From Jaenimonas drosophilae (taxonomy: Eukaryota; Euglenozoa; Kinetoplastea; Trypanosomatida; Trypanosomatidae): a DNA stretch of 64,000 nucleotides. Position 1 is the first letter of the stretch; each line of letters starts with the position of its first letter. The notes under the pieces were generated by a model. That model was not told where the DNA came from. It saw only the letters and a list, made by a program, of their open reading frames with translations, and made no database searches. The position numbers and the translations under genes are program-made. The stretch spans positions 62,001 through 126,000 of the forward strand of contig JASAON010001648.1 in assembly GCA_030849065.1 (NCBI GenBank). The letters are read 5' to 3'. This document shows positions 8,801 to 17,105 of the stretch, piece by piece.

Positions 8801-10384
8801 CTCCGACCGCAGCTGCGTGCGGCGCTGCAGCCACAAGAGTGGGAAGTCCATGGGAAAGGAAACACTACCATCTGCCCCGGCCACGGCATACCAACGTGAG
8901 AGGGCACGATGAATCTGCTCTTTGACGAGGGAAAGGTTGTCTTCGTTGAACTCAGCCAGACTGGATTCGTACTCGGCACGCACCAAGAAGCCCGTTGGGC
9001 AGGTGTCGCTGTCGCGGAGCTCCTTCACGATGCGTGTGAGGGCACGACGCAGAAGGTGGTGCGTTGTGTCCTGCATCAGAGGGAGGCAAAAGTTCCACAA
9101 GATGCAGCAGCCAACTTGAAGGGTATACACGCGCTCGGCAGAATCAATGATCATGCGTGCGCCATCCATGATGAGCTCCACCTCTTGCAGGGAGTGAAGC
9201 AGCTTATCTTCCATGGTGGAAGTCATGTAGGATGCGTCCTGGGCATCCAAGAGCTCAATGAGCCCATCGGCATGCGCACGGAGGAGTATACTAGCATAGA
9301 GCCCAAAGGTTCGTGGGCGGGTATTCACCGACGCCAAGAGCCGCTTCAGGCTCTCCTCGCATCGAGCACCCTCGTTCAGCATAGCGAGGCACAAGACAAC
9401 ATCGCTGAGCACCTCTTCCATCACCTGCGGATCGCTAATGACGGACTCTGGTACCACCGTCTTTGACTTGGATTTGGTGGGTTTTGTTGGCACAGGATCC
9501 TTCTCTGCGGTGTGGGCACCACGAAGCTTGTCATGCACCACCAGGAGCTCTGCACGTGCGGCGTGTGCGTCTACATTTCCACACAGGAAAGACTGTGAGA
9601 GTTGCACAGCCTGGTGAAAGAGGTGGCGGAAGGTCGTGGATTCTTGTTTTCCTCCCTTGTTGGCGCTGGGCTCGCGGTCTGCCGCGGTGATGGTGTACTG
9701 GCGGAGGAGTTGTACTTGCAAACGGTCGTTGCCTACTTTGGTTGCCGTCTCCACGGCGATGTTGAGCTGCGCAAGAGCCTCTGGAACACGCCCAATGCCT
9801 CGAAGGCAGGTGGCGTAGCGTGTGATCCACTGGACCTGCGTGTATGCCCCACCAATCATGAGCTTCTCGTGTAATGACACAACAAAGCCAAGAAGATCCA
9901 CGACGCTCTTGAAGAAGCGCGCCTGGTAGAGGGGCTCTAGAACACTCCACAGCTTCTGAATTCCTGCCACAACAACCCACGAATCGCGAGGCCACTCTTC
10001 CACCGCGATGGTGATACCGCGGAGGATGGTGGAGGCGCAGGCGTGGCGCTCCTCAATCAAGTCCGCCCCACGCGAGTCTGTCGGAAGACGGTGGCAGTCC
10101 AGCTCACCTTCGCAGAAGAAAGATCGCGCCTGAAGTAGACGGGTGCAGGTCATGTGCCCAATGAAGAAGGGAATACACTGGTCCGCCACCTCCCACATTT
10201 GCAGCGCAATGGCTTCTTCACAGCACAAGACAAAGAGCTCCGATGGCGCGCGTGGATTCGTTTGGCCTTCCTGGCCTGTGCCAACGGTTTGGAGAATTTT
10301 GAAGGCCTCATGCACGGCAGACTTGTCCTTCTCCGTGCGCGCAGTCTGAAGCCATCGCTTGACCTCCGCGCTCACACAAGACAT
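2855..10384 (-). CDS. CFAP46: CFAP46 (TTC40), central-pair C1d projection protein
   Basis: 2509 residues, ATG at 10382-10384, close to the family's usual length of about 2700. The N-terminus carries the CFAP46 signature: a helix ending in ELFVLCCEEAIALQ, then DQCIPFF, as in the first helical repeats of animal and algal homologues. Most of the protein is helical TPR-like repeats. A low-complexity insert rich in Ser, Pro and Asn lies near residues 950-990 (about 7415-7535), including seven serines. The last 400 residues turn into an alpha/beta domain with LCLDPILQPLPMEHLP, reminiscent of separase and CHAT folds. CFAP46 works with CFAP54, CFAP74 and CFAP221 in the C1d projection that tunes the waveform. 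Upstream, a pyrimidine tract (10432-10470) and an AG at 10431-10430 support the start. Confidence 0.8.
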   Translation of the reverse strand: MSCVSAEVKRWLQTARTEKDKSAVHEAFKILQTVGTGQEGQTNPRAPSELFVLCCEEAIALQMWEVADQCIPFFIGHMTCTRLLQARSFFCEGELDCHRLPTDSRGADLIEERHACASTILRGITIAVEEWPRDSWVVVAGIQKLWSVLEPLYQARFFKSVVDLLGFVVSLHEKLMIGGAYTQVQWITRYATCLRGIGRVPEALAQLNIAVETATKVGNDRLQVQLLRQYTITAADREPSANKGGKQESTTFRHLFHQAVQLSQSFLCGNVDAHAARAELLVVHDKLRGAHTAEKDPVPTKPTKSKSKTVVPESVISDPQVMEEVLSDVVLCLAMLNEGARCEESLKRLLASVNTRPRTFGLYASILLRAHADGLIELLDAQDASYMTSTMEDKLLHSLQEVELIMDGARMIIDSAERVYTLQVGCCILWNFCLPLMQDTTHHLLRRALTRIVKELRDSDTCPTGFLVRAEYESSLAEFNEDNLSLVKEQIHRALSRWYAVAGADGSVSFPMDFPLLWLQRRTQLRSETDSSFTSSAEMQALFNVEQAKMAGNTSPKRLLLLKAAYNKLPPLVPEMPTSTSPMEPEKTLERSGILREPNSRDAKKPKASPSPVMPPPKLSLAHLYLTLLVECVREENPGLQPIAKITATALSSMEVEPEERHADYLLMKAKANLVLARVLIAEDGTTAPDGAPVDEARHEAEVFKCLKEAAELGHTLQGFGLRTAWLTINSCKIYMSWRSPRFSVGQFAGTSTQLSDLFSIFSRMKVDYDREHRVMVDLSLMLCLALVQDFIRVKGEVAQELSPTSYEDFMSKAYAYSRPDSSSPILKRAHDVAWEVMQRISLPALKHPMILFFPCICRLQGGKIDNVSHPQDQLLILLGRMAGPMPPEERRTLLMKDALDLLRHDPSVQLCGRVAMQAVDLKNERLVLDVCQIADKLYVEEMLGWGTLYPPPPANASGGPNGEKENGGKSSSSSSSKNNHPPPPPAVPPRFPKPTQLDWMWYAKLQLHQALIYDRWSHGIDHESKEKLGTRVLLLCTNSAIAASHGPPTARAIQIRLAISLYVKGVSQLWKNRCNASVIIPSLKMLLSKHLLRFLDLSTGDKRHDQQPSTIKMVETICHLGLMLARLNAERGAYREGMDGLLSLMQVLPSAYHKRFKSLEVQFSCKLGLDTAPLLRTRKSDDSQTDAFAWISLARHTQNHDEAMEAWKIALTIVDKHNFAKASLLLTMAEHLARKNRINQKDLIVMLRSALDVIEAFDTIVNPSYFNTANVLTELADSRARIYPSHLIGTLTGRTLLLTMENYRDTKGVQLLKKNIGVASLKDVMLAIRIVFFLFKLSPTHQPPPQPSSSENVPAAATSSSSTSSLTRRECAVLMLHYVDCLWRIAASSVSMQAEQAGMPLPITLPSNLSDWFGFFFDDSVVELLRLASPADAEHNTSSFQGILLELIDYALGAGMEQYTFMVVSWTHLAACWRFGSQDVRSHAVQRAVYGKARVAAVRCGAGGLSYVYHLQPPTPKFWTQVEETLSEERRGMERDMTDIFFSPHLGSLQDVLLREAETLRFFGHVESSALIAEMVVECARRLEDWDGVAKCIRFKGDLLEIHDKKPKALQAMLDFEEAHYLLHLSPKQWVDWQLRKVQLLCHVGDLKELSVLVISVHAGIQKFGTGCPSHTVAAELGKMLRSQLQQRFDYKLVFFLSGVIRRSPLSIQPAPIDAQSLSDLFYAAVDRLKASHHWRYRFAATLSRALIRQQVGWMWLADGRDMEEAADLLALLAREAEEVEELLHTVRAEIRCSAPMTTETTEAPLRYSQLPYEATLLRIKAQNELERLRIVHFTRRAYRHLTMEELNIPGGGPQHLEKYVLQFMRDPTRSATDAGENYSLTAEWSRPIAKMPEETKNAFHHYGLSLGQAGAGAATRYGARATLYTAAEISSGGGSTAFVDAAMCLLETELQSLLEAELDESDAPKDMISRMSDLLDEHWSCGPLTVVDGKHNSKKKERTRSRRDNGGDEVPIIAPTVLTEKESFLLDVVFGVIQAAQFRLDYAGLARCYGLLGHLYMLWKRPQAAGWAVEFAQAATVSSYLVDSCFSLMENTAEARAWRTLQLVLESQPEVVPTKEFAELRASLMAASPMLQRLDLAAAWPSDPESVNQAPVDGVVLSIVRCQEGSSHFLVALRHPEGGIDCRRRKLNLDEVRQVQEQFRLFEHNQKQKLLHAGHPASAKDPPRTTADDAAPILTAVEAVLGPLWADFADILSFYHLKTPLYLCLDPILQPLPMEHLPCFANFTNVMKELSTTSILKKLQVKAGKTGSNYLCVVDPYGENNTAMETLFGPEPTSNSKKASANIILSNTTGFPFTPEYMSWLLESPTQSAVLYDLCGPLTILLPTRTLVSLQLEHLQTVAVIADGINESSIRREQKSELTKHEQARCRDSRWSISLMMLARGVRLLGMNTFPSSPAANDLLSRRILPVLASGRGLVDLVSTAPVKNREVRRDFISIYGVCSLPSKTKP

Positions 10385-10475
10385 GCCAACTAACTAGCAC
10401 TAGCAACAATACAGTTGTAATCTTTGTTGCTACATACACGAAAAACGAATATGAAGAGATGTAAGAAATATGGTA
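10385..10475 (-). promoter_or_regulatory. Spliced-leader acceptor candidate for CFAP46
   Basis: On the coding strand a T/C-rich stretch (complement of about 10432-10470) is followed by the first AG at 10431-10430, about 45 bases before the ATG. This is the pattern used for trans-splicing in kinetoplastids. It is inferred from composition only. Confidence 0.5.
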
Positions 10476-10614
10476 CATTACAGGACAGTAGTCTTGCCAA
10501 CTACAGAGAGTCAGTAATGATGACTCTGCTGCACTGCGCAAGAGTAATGTGCGATTTGCGGTTCCTTCACAACGCCATTACCACAGCATGTGTGGATGCA
10601 TTCAGAACACTCCA

Positions 10615-11553
10615 CTACGAAATTGCGGTATCCTTCAGCATCCCTTCTACATAGGCGTACCTCAAGGCGGTGATGGAGGCCGCGCTGTACGTCAAGAAGA
10701 TGTTCGATGCCACGGTGGGGATCGCCACCTCACGGAAGCGATCAAAGACAGACTGGAAATCTGCCTGAGATGCATCGCGGTCCACCGCGACCTTCGCACT
10801 GACCTCCTCCGCCACCTCCAGCGCATGATGGTACTCCTCCATCTCCACCATGCGAATAAACTTGTCCGCGGTGCGTCGTGCCATCACTTGATTGTGCTCA
10901 GCCTGCGCTGGGCTAAAGTAGGTCTTGAACTTGAGGAAGTCCAGCCACCCACGCACCGGTTCCTGCACCAACTCCTTCCCCGTGTCCTCAATGGCACGAG
11001 CCAACTCAAAGGCAGCCACACGCACCAAGGTGGGCGCGGGAATGCCCTTCTCCGCGTAGACCTGCAGAGGTGCAGCCAAGAGGTTCAAGCTCTCACTCTC
11101 CGCATCTTGCAAAGTGGCATTCAGCTCCTGTGCGTAGGGGAGGCCAGAGCGCAGGCGCTGCTTCAGAGCCTCAAAGCTCAAGGACACAGAAATGGCCTTC
11201 TTACTAAGATAACCAAACTCACCGAGCTCCCGCTGCAAAAGATTGTGCGCCGTCATCTCGCCGCTGTTGGTGATGTTCTCCACCTGATCGTAGTAGTGCT
11301 GCGCGAGACAGAGCTCGTCAAATTCGGAAAGCAGTGGGCGAGCCTCCTTGGCGTAGGCATCTCTCTGAAGCTTTACACGATCATCTAGAGCCTTCATCTT
11401 ATCCCTGTGCTCGCGCTCCTCAACGTTGTTCTGAAGGCGAGCGGCAGCGACTTTAGCTGCTGCCTCCCGGTTGCGGGCTATCTCCGCCGATACGGCATCC
11501 TCTGTGCTCGAAAAGAAGAGTGTCTTGGCGAGTCTCTCCTTCAACGAGCTCAT
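10615..11553 (-). CDS. Conserved-looking helical coiled-coil protein, function unknown
   Basis: 312 residues, ATG at 11551-11553. It is almost entirely alpha-helical. Residues 20-75 are rich in Ala, Glu, Arg and Lys and should form a coiled coil. The C-terminal 130 residues contain short helical hairpins (for example RRTADKFIRMVEMEEYHHAL). This last part faintly recalls the mitofilin/MIC60 C-terminal signature, which trypanosomatid MICOS subunits also retain weakly, but the match is too loose to use as a name. There is no signal peptide, no membrane segment and no catalytic motif. A pyrimidine tract (about 11625-11660) lies upstream on the coding strand. I do not recognise the gene. Confidence 0.6.
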   Translation of the reverse strand: MSSLKERLAKTLFFSSTEDAVSAEIARNREAAAKVAAARLQNNVEEREHRDKMKALDDRVKLQRDAYAKEARPLLSEFDELCLAQHYYDQVENITNSGEMTAHNLLQRELGEFGYLSKKAISVSLSFEALKQRLRSGLPYAQELNATLQDAESESLNLLAAPLQVYAEKGIPAPTLVRVAAFELARAIEDTGKELVQEPVRGWLDFLKFKTYFSPAQAEHNQVMARRTADKFIRMVEMEEYHHALEVAEEVSAKVAVDRDASQADFQSVFDRFREVAIPTVASNIFLTYSAASITALRYAYVEGMLKDTAIS

Positions 11554-11844
11554 CCTGAATCACCCACTAGAATAGATGCAAGAAGCACAAGACAACGTTC
11601 CCTGACTACACGCACTACGTCCCGCCAATATACAAGAAAGAAACACAAGAGAAGAGGCCACACTCACAGAATTGCAGCAAGACGTTCCACACACACACGC
11701 ACGACGAGCTCATTGCACCAACCTTCTTCCACATGGCCACTACATGTAGCCGTCACATACCAATCGGCACAACAAGGAAGAAGAAGAATCGAAACCAAAC
11801 ACCACAGTCCAGGATTCCTCCACCCGTCGCGGTGGCATTCAGCG

Positions 11845-13254
11845 TCATGAGCTGATCCACTTGGGATGAGCAGAGTATATTTGCTTGATCTCGTCATCCT
11901 GAAGGCGGAGGAGAGTGGAGAGCACCGGGAGCAGATTCACCACAACACGCACATCGTCAATGGAGCACAGAAACTTCACCATGATGGCACGCAAGTAGGC
12001 AAACGAGCTGTCATTGAGGGCGGTGGCGGAGGTGGTGGCGGAGGTCTCTCGGGGGGCGCCACGCTTCACCGCAAGTAGCTCACGTTTGCACTCCCACAAC
12101 TGATTCACAGCATCCTCCAGATCAAGTCGGAGGTCGGCAATGAGCGAAACGGCATCCTTCAGCGTCCTGGGCTCTTCCGTGCCGGAGCGCCGGCCAACTG
12201 AGCGGCTCTCCGCCGTGGAGCTCTGTGCTGGCTCAGACCGATCCACGCTACGACCATCTGAATCCCGCACGCGCAGCTTCAAACCAGCCACCTCTGCCCG
12301 TGCATCCTCAAGCTCCTGCTTTACCACTTCGTAGTCGGAGAGTAACTGGGCGTAGCTCTCATCCCGGACTTCTTCCTTGCAAACAGAAGAGGAGCCCACG
12401 CGCCTCGCCGCCTCCTCCAGCGCCTCCGCCACACGTCGCTCACAATCCGTGCGCACGACCCCCATTTCCTTGTGGTGCTGCGCTCGTAAACGCTGCATTT
12501 CATCCTCGTGCTGAGAGAAGATGGCCTCCTCTCGAGCTTGTTGCTCCTCCAACACGGCCTGCAGCCGCTCCTCGTAGCTGTCATGGACGGCATGCTCCTC
12601 TTCCATGTTGAGGCGGCCGTTGGTGGCGGCCACCTCACGACGGAGTGTTTGAATGGTTTCGTGGTTGGCGCTGACGCGCTGCTCCGCTGCGTTGAGGGCT
12701 TCCACCATGTTGCTGTGCTGTTTGTCTCGCTTCACAATCTCTGCCTGAAGATGGCTGAGCTCCTCCGTCTTCTCTGCCACCTGTCGTTGTAGTGCATCGG
12801 TGTTCTGCGCCTGCAGCTTCAGAGTAGCCACCATTCTTCGTTTGTAGCTCTCATACTCACCACGAACATCCGATGAGGAGATTGATCGACTGGCGTCTGC
12901 CACGATCTGTGCTTTTTGAGCCCACCACGCAGAGTGGATCGAGTGGAGGAGCCCCAAGTACGTTGAGTAACGTGTGGTGAGGTCAACCGACGAAGACGAT
13001 GAAGTCGTTGTTGCTGCATCTGGGCCACTCCCTTGAGGAGATGATGACGAGACGGATCCCGCTCGTTTTACTGCCTCTATCTCTGCCCTCGATTGGGTCA
13101 ACGCCCCTGTGAGGTCAATCACCTGCTGACGAAGTTGGTTCACCCCAGCCTCTGTCTTCTGCTTCCACGTTTGTAGCTTTTCCTGTGAGCGGGCCAACTC
13201 CGCCCGCAGACGAACAACCTCCTCCTCGGCAGAAGTCGGGCCCTCACCGCTCAT
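11845..13254 (-). CDS. GRIP-domain golgin (coiled-coil Golgi tether)
   Basis: 469 residues from the ATG at 13252-13254. Residues 10-400 are coiled coil with heptads rich in Glu, Gln, Arg and Leu, broken by Ser-rich linkers near 65-85 and 320-360. The C-terminus carries FAYLRAIMVKFL, then LLPVLSTLLRLQDDEI, which fits the GRIP domain: a conserved Tyr in a Y-L-x-x-[IV] motif, then a second helix L-[IL]-P-V-[IL]-x-x-[LM]-L. In the family GRIP domains bind Arl1-GTP and hold golgins on the trans-Golgi; trypanosomes are known to have such a golgin. Two other genes here, RGP1 and the RabGGT beta subunit, also act in Golgi Rab traffic. A short tail (about 15 residues) follows the domain. The domain call is by eye. 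Confidence 0.7.
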   Translation of the reverse strand: MSGEGPTSAEEEVVRLRAELARSQEKLQTWKQKTEAGVNQLRQQVIDLTGALTQSRAEIEAVKRAGSVSSSSPQGSGPDAATTTSSSSSVDLTTRYSTYLGLLHSIHSAWWAQKAQIVADASRSISSSDVRGEYESYKRRMVATLKLQAQNTDALQRQVAEKTEELSHLQAEIVKRDKQHSNMVEALNAAEQRVSANHETIQTLRREVAATNGRLNMEEEHAVHDSYEERLQAVLEEQQAREEAIFSQHEDEMQRLRAQHHKEMGVVRTDCERRVAEALEEAARRVGSSSVCKEEVRDESYAQLLSDYEVVKQELEDARAEVAGLKLRVRDSDGRSVDRSEPAQSSTAESRSVGRRSGTEEPRTLKDAVSLIADLRLDLEDAVNQLWECKRELLAVKRGAPRETSATTSATALNDSSFAYLRAIMVKFLCSIDDVRVVVNLLPVLSTLLRLQDDEIKQIYSAHPKWISS

Positions 13255-13509
13255 TGAGCGGCCTTCCAAACACGCTCAAGCTATGTGTAATAAGTAATAG
13301 AAAACAAAGCAAGAAGAAAAGAAAGAAGAAGAATTCCGTACATGTCATGTGGTTGATACACTCCCTGACTCCCTGACAATGAAGCATCGAGTGAGCATTA
13401 GTGAATGGCGATCCTTCATGGACCGCAGCATACAAAACACAGCAGCACCAACACACATTGCACGCACACAAACGCTCGTGCATCATTAATCGGCAACGAT
13501 AATTTCAGC

Positions 13510-14226
13510 CTAGTGCTGCTGAGATACGGAGTTGCGGGCAAACGGACCTCCCGACTGCCACGGCGTATACACGGGCGGTGCCTGCGCACGCTTCTCATCC
13601 ACCAACTCTTGGCGAATACTCCCCTGAAGCAGCCCAATGTCATCCATCCGATCACGTGTTTCCACGTCCGCCTTCCACGGATGCCACGCGGAGGAGGCCT
13701 GGGTTGATACTTTTGCAGTTCCAGCGGAGCTCACTTGGTCATCGGTGAGGCTCCAGCGACTACGAAGGATGTTCTGCTGAGTACGCCATGCCCGGTAGAG
13801 GTAAACGGCCGAGGCAACGAATAGGAAGCAGAAGAAGACGGCGAAGTCCATGATGCCAAAGGATCGGTACTCCTCCTTGTCTGCCGTCTGACGATGAATG
13901 GTGCCCGTGAGGTCGTCGTAGTTCATGCGCTTGAAATTCACCTCACCCTTGCGTTTGGTTTGCTCCACGCCCTTGTCATGACGATGGGTCAGCATAATGT
14001 GCTGCGCCTCCTTCAGGGCAAGGAACTGCTCACTCGTACCCCCGTGGTCGGGGTGGTACTTAAGCACTAGTGTTTGGAACTTCTTCTTCACCTCCTTCTT
14101 TGTCCAGGGTTGGTTGAGCTGAAAACCAAATATGGTACACGCCTGCTGAAGCGTCATGTGGCCCTTATCACCGGAGATGCCTTCGTACTGCTCGTAAACG
14201 AGCCATCGCGCCGATCGCCGAAGCAT
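13510..14226 (-). CDS. DnaJ-domain (type III J-protein) with one membrane segment
   Basis: 238 residues from the ATG at 14224-14226. Residues 25-85 form a J-domain: helix I (TLQQACTIFGF), helix II (KKEVKKKFQTLVLKYHPDHGG) with the essential HPD tripeptide, and helix III (FLALKEAQHIML). A single hydrophobic segment (FAVFFCFLFVASAVYLY) follows at about 125-145, then a polar tail of about 90 residues. The J-domain should stimulate an Hsp70 partner. The basic N-terminus (MLRRSARW) hints at a mitochondrial location but is not proof. There is no Gly/Phe region and no zinc fingers, so it is not type I or II. The upstream tract (about 14330-14375) with AG at 14323-14322 supports the gene. Confidence 0.8.
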   Translation of the reverse strand: MLRRSARWLVYEQYEGISGDKGHMTLQQACTIFGFQLNQPWTKKEVKKKFQTLVLKYHPDHGGTSEQFLALKEAQHIMLTHRHDKGVEQTKRKGEVNFKRMNYDDLTGTIHRQTADKEEYRSFGIMDFAVFFCFLFVASAVYLYRAWRTQQNILRSRWSLTDDQVSSAGTAKVSTQASSAWHPWKADVETRDRMDDIGLLQGSIRQELVDEKRAQAPPVYTPWQSGGPFARNSVSQQH

Positions 14227-14625
14227 CCTCAATCCCTCTTCTCTACTACGTTGAAGTTGGTCGTGAGCTCACAGCCACAACCACACTCGCTACAGCGCGA
14301 ATGAAGAACGCTCTCCGCACACTTACAGGGAGAGAGAACTGAAGAACAAGATGAGGAAAGAAGAAGAAGAACAGAATTGTGTGTCAGCCTACACCCCGCA
14401 TCCACACCAGACCAGCCACCGGTAGCGGATGGCTACTGCACAACTCCACGTGTGTATTTGTGTTTGTGTGTGGTGCAATGAAGGGTCTTCCCCTTCCTGG
14501 CATTCCATCCATTTTACATCCAGTACGCCTTCCGCGTAATCCGCAACTCCACAAATTCGACCTCATCCACACCGACCGAGCAGCACTCCAGCACACAGCA
14601 CCGTTCTGCTGCTCACCCACTCACA
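14227..14625 (-). promoter_or_regulatory. Intergenic region with acceptor signal for the J-protein gene
   Basis: A strong purine run at about 14330-14375 reads as a pyrimidine tract on the coding strand and leads to an AG at 14323-14322, about 95 bases before the ATG. The remaining part is likely the DNAI7 3' UTR. No supported ORF. Confidence 0.5.
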
Positions 14626-16731
14626 CTAGCCCCACGAGAGCGGGCGTACCAGTCGAAGTAGTTGATACACGCACCGGCGGAGAAGGAAGTTGGTCTGATC
14701 CATCTGCTGCCGTAGCTCCTCCTCTGGCGCCAGGGTGAGGAAGAGGGTGTAGAGGTTGTAGTGGGTTTCGCACTCATCCTTGATGTTGAGGTCTGGCTTC
14801 TCCTCCTCCTCCGTAAACTTGGCCAGGACACAGTTATCACGGCGGTAGCGGATGCTGTGGTACTCCTCCGTGTCATCTTCACGAATGTCGTAGATATCTA
14901 TCTCTTCCTCAATGCCACGTGCCTGTTTCGATACACGGAAGAGTGCCATGTCGGCATCCTCTCCCAACTTGTTGTGTTTGCTACTGCAAATGGAGTAGTA
15001 CTGACAGAATTGTGCCATGTCAGCGTATGCCTTCATCTCTAGCGCCTCCGACTTGGGAAGCACACCATCCATGTACTTGGCATCATCGTCGTCTAAAATG
15101 AAGTTAAAGCCAGCCTGTGAGAGTCTGCGGAAGAGGGTCGTAGGTTCTAGCCAGTTCTCACGAAGCTCCTCGAGCTCCTCATCATCGGGTGCAAGCAGCT
15201 TGCAGAAGGCGTCCTCCACAAGAATGCGGAACTCACGATCGCTCGGGTCGTTGCGACGGCGGCCCTCCAACGTGAAGAGAAGGCGGTCGTAGGTCAGTGG
15301 GCGGAAGCTCCAGCGTTCGAAGAGGGCGTCAAAGACCTTCTCCTGCAGCACCGCAAAGTGGGCCAACTCACCCGTAACGAAGGTGGCACGGCGTGGGTTG
15401 GCATCCACACGTGCGGTACCACCAAAGGTGGCGCCAAAGATGGTGTGGCTGCATGGCTCCCACTCACCCAACGAAGGGGTCCACTTGCCAATCAGGAGGG
15501 TTGGCTGACGAATCACCAAGGTGGATGGCACATCAAAGGAGATGCGGAAGCCCGGATCTTCGCGGGTCTCTGATATCTTGGGGGGATACTCCTCGTAGTG
15601 TAGTGTGTGGGAGCTGGTGGTTTCACCACGAATGAGGTACTCGCCACAGTCCTTGGGTCGGTCCTGAAAAGTGAGGAGGTCCACCTTCACGGTGCAGCTG
15701 AGTGCGTAGTAGCGCTTGCCCTTGAGGCCATAGCCACTGTAGGGATCGAAGGAGAGCTGCACCACACGCACCGCCACATTCTCCTTAATGAGGCCAAGGG
15801 CCTTGGGAAGTTTTGGCTGGGCGTTCGACTTGGGGTCGAAGCGGATCTCTACGTAGGGGAAGACGAGTGAGGTGAAGCTTCGGGTGATCTCCTTCACCTT
15901 CACCCACAGGCCAAACTTGATGACGGGGTTGATCTCTGGCTTGAGCTTCATGAGGGTCTCCCCTTCCGGGTCGTCAATGATGGCGTCGTAGTAGAGCAAC
16001 GTGTTGATGGTCATGAAGTCTAGCGATCGCATCACCTGCTCGTACACCTTGCGGAGGTTGCCATCATGGAAATTCATCTTCTCCTGAAGACGGAGGGAGG
16101 CCACCTTATCCCGCTCATTCTCAATCACCTCAGCAAGCTGATAGGCAGCGAGGCATCTACTGAGTTCATCATCAATCATGCCGCGGCGCTTTGCCACTGC
16201 AATACCTTGCTCGCCACGAATGAAGAGCATGCTGTGGGTCTGGTTCACCGCACCGGGCATGGGCGGAGGAATGGTTGCGTTCTTTGCCGCAATCACCACC
16301 GTCTCCGGATGATAGGTATCCTGCTCGGCCTCATAATCCCTCCAGACGGAGAGGAAGGTGTTGATATCGCTCTCCCGCTGCACATCGGGCAGACGTGAGG
16401 CGTCGGGCACATGCTTCCACTGCATGTGCTTCTCATGTTCCTTATACACCAGCTTCTCTGCCTCAATCAACGACTTCTTCACCTCACCAAAAATGACCCG
16501 TTCCTTCGCAATGCGCTCAGCCTCAATGGTGAAGTCCAGTTGCAGATGATCCCGTTGGAGCTTGTCCTTCGACTCGGCCGACACACGTGATACGTCATGT
16601 TGCTTGTACAGCTTGTGAGCATCGTCAGTGGCCTGGTCCATCGCCATCTGAAGGAGCTGCGACTTCTTTGGCTTCTTCTTCGGCGGCTCCTTCTTCCCCG
16701 GCGCTACTTTGGGTGGTGCTTTTGGCGGCAT
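14626..16731 (-). CDS. DNAI7: DNAI7/CASC1 (FAP94/IC97-like), axonemal dynein-associated protein
   Basis: 701 residues, ATG at 16729-16731. It opens with MPPKAPPKVAPGKKEPPKKK, the Lys/Pro-rich start typical of CASC1 proteins, followed by a coiled-coil segment (60-110) and a long beta-rich middle (about 270-450) with LIGKWTPSLGEWEP. The acidic C-terminal half ends in helices. Length and order fit the CASC1/DNAI7 family (about 700 residues), which associates with axonemal dynein and tubulin. Within the window it is a second inner/outer-arm related gene beside the DNAH10-type heavy chain at the far end. I see no WD repeats, in line with this family being unlike classical dynein intermediate chains. 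The start is supported by the tract and AG just upstream. Confidence 0.75.
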   Translation of the reverse strand: MPPKAPPKVAPGKKEPPKKKPKKSQLLQMAMDQATDDAHKLYKQHDVSRVSAESKDKLQRDHLQLDFTIEAERIAKERVIFGEVKKSLIEAEKLVYKEHEKHMQWKHVPDASRLPDVQRESDINTFLSVWRDYEAEQDTYHPETVVIAAKNATIPPPMPGAVNQTHSMLFIRGEQGIAVAKRRGMIDDELSRCLAAYQLAEVIENERDKVASLRLQEKMNFHDGNLRKVYEQVMRSLDFMTINTLLYYDAIIDDPEGETLMKLKPEINPVIKFGLWVKVKEITRSFTSLVFPYVEIRFDPKSNAQPKLPKALGLIKENVAVRVVQLSFDPYSGYGLKGKRYYALSCTVKVDLLTFQDRPKDCGEYLIRGETTSSHTLHYEEYPPKISETREDPGFRISFDVPSTLVIRQPTLLIGKWTPSLGEWEPCSHTIFGATFGGTARVDANPRRATFVTGELAHFAVLQEKVFDALFERWSFRPLTYDRLLFTLEGRRRNDPSDREFRILVEDAFCKLLAPDDEELEELRENWLEPTTLFRRLSQAGFNFILDDDDAKYMDGVLPKSEALEMKAYADMAQFCQYYSICSSKHNKLGEDADMALFRVSKQARGIEEEIDIYDIREDDTEEYHSIRYRRDNCVLAKFTEEEEKPDLNIKDECETHYNLYTLFLTLAPEEELRQQMDQTNFLLRRCVYQLLRLVRPLSWG

Positions 16732-17105
16732 GATGCTGCGGGGTCAATCTACGTACCAACTAATAATAATAATAATAAACGTGGAGAGGAGAAGGATGCA
16801 CAAGTAGGAAGAGAGTAAAGGGGGAGGGATGGTGAATCGTCCATAAGACATACGGGGAGCCACAATGGCTCAGCGTTGTCATTGGCAGCACAATGACGTA
16901 TTGCGTTCATCCACGCACAAGCATCCACTATCAATCGTGCACATAAATATATGGGCCAAGAAGATGGCCTCCAGTGTGCTATCTCCTCACCAGCAGACCC
17001 TTCCAACTTCTTCTATCCATCATCATCATCATCAACAATACGATCGATGCAACATCGTTTGCTGTGCATGAATAGGAAGAGCTAACTACTCTCTCACATG
17101 GCCAA
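16732..17105 (-). promoter_or_regulatory. Intergenic region with strong acceptor signal for DNAI7
   Basis: The complement of about 16780-16828 is a long C/T tract, followed by TTA repeats and then the first AG at 16761-16760, about 29 bases from the ATG. The (TAA)n run on the plus strand spans 16761-16778. The rest (to 17105) is AT-richer and is probably the 3' UTR of the USP gene. A CAT repeat is visible near 17020-17035. Confidence 0.55.
16761..16778. repeat. (TAA)n microsatellite
   Basis: About six TAA units, placed between the pyrimidine tract and the predicted acceptor AG of the DNAI7 gene. Confidence 0.9.

Noticed and set aside
2855..10384. First read as separase because of the L-D-x-x-L-Q-x-x-P-x-E-x-L-P motif near the C-terminus
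   Set aside because: The catalytic H-G and C-S residues are missing and the N-terminus matches CFAP46.
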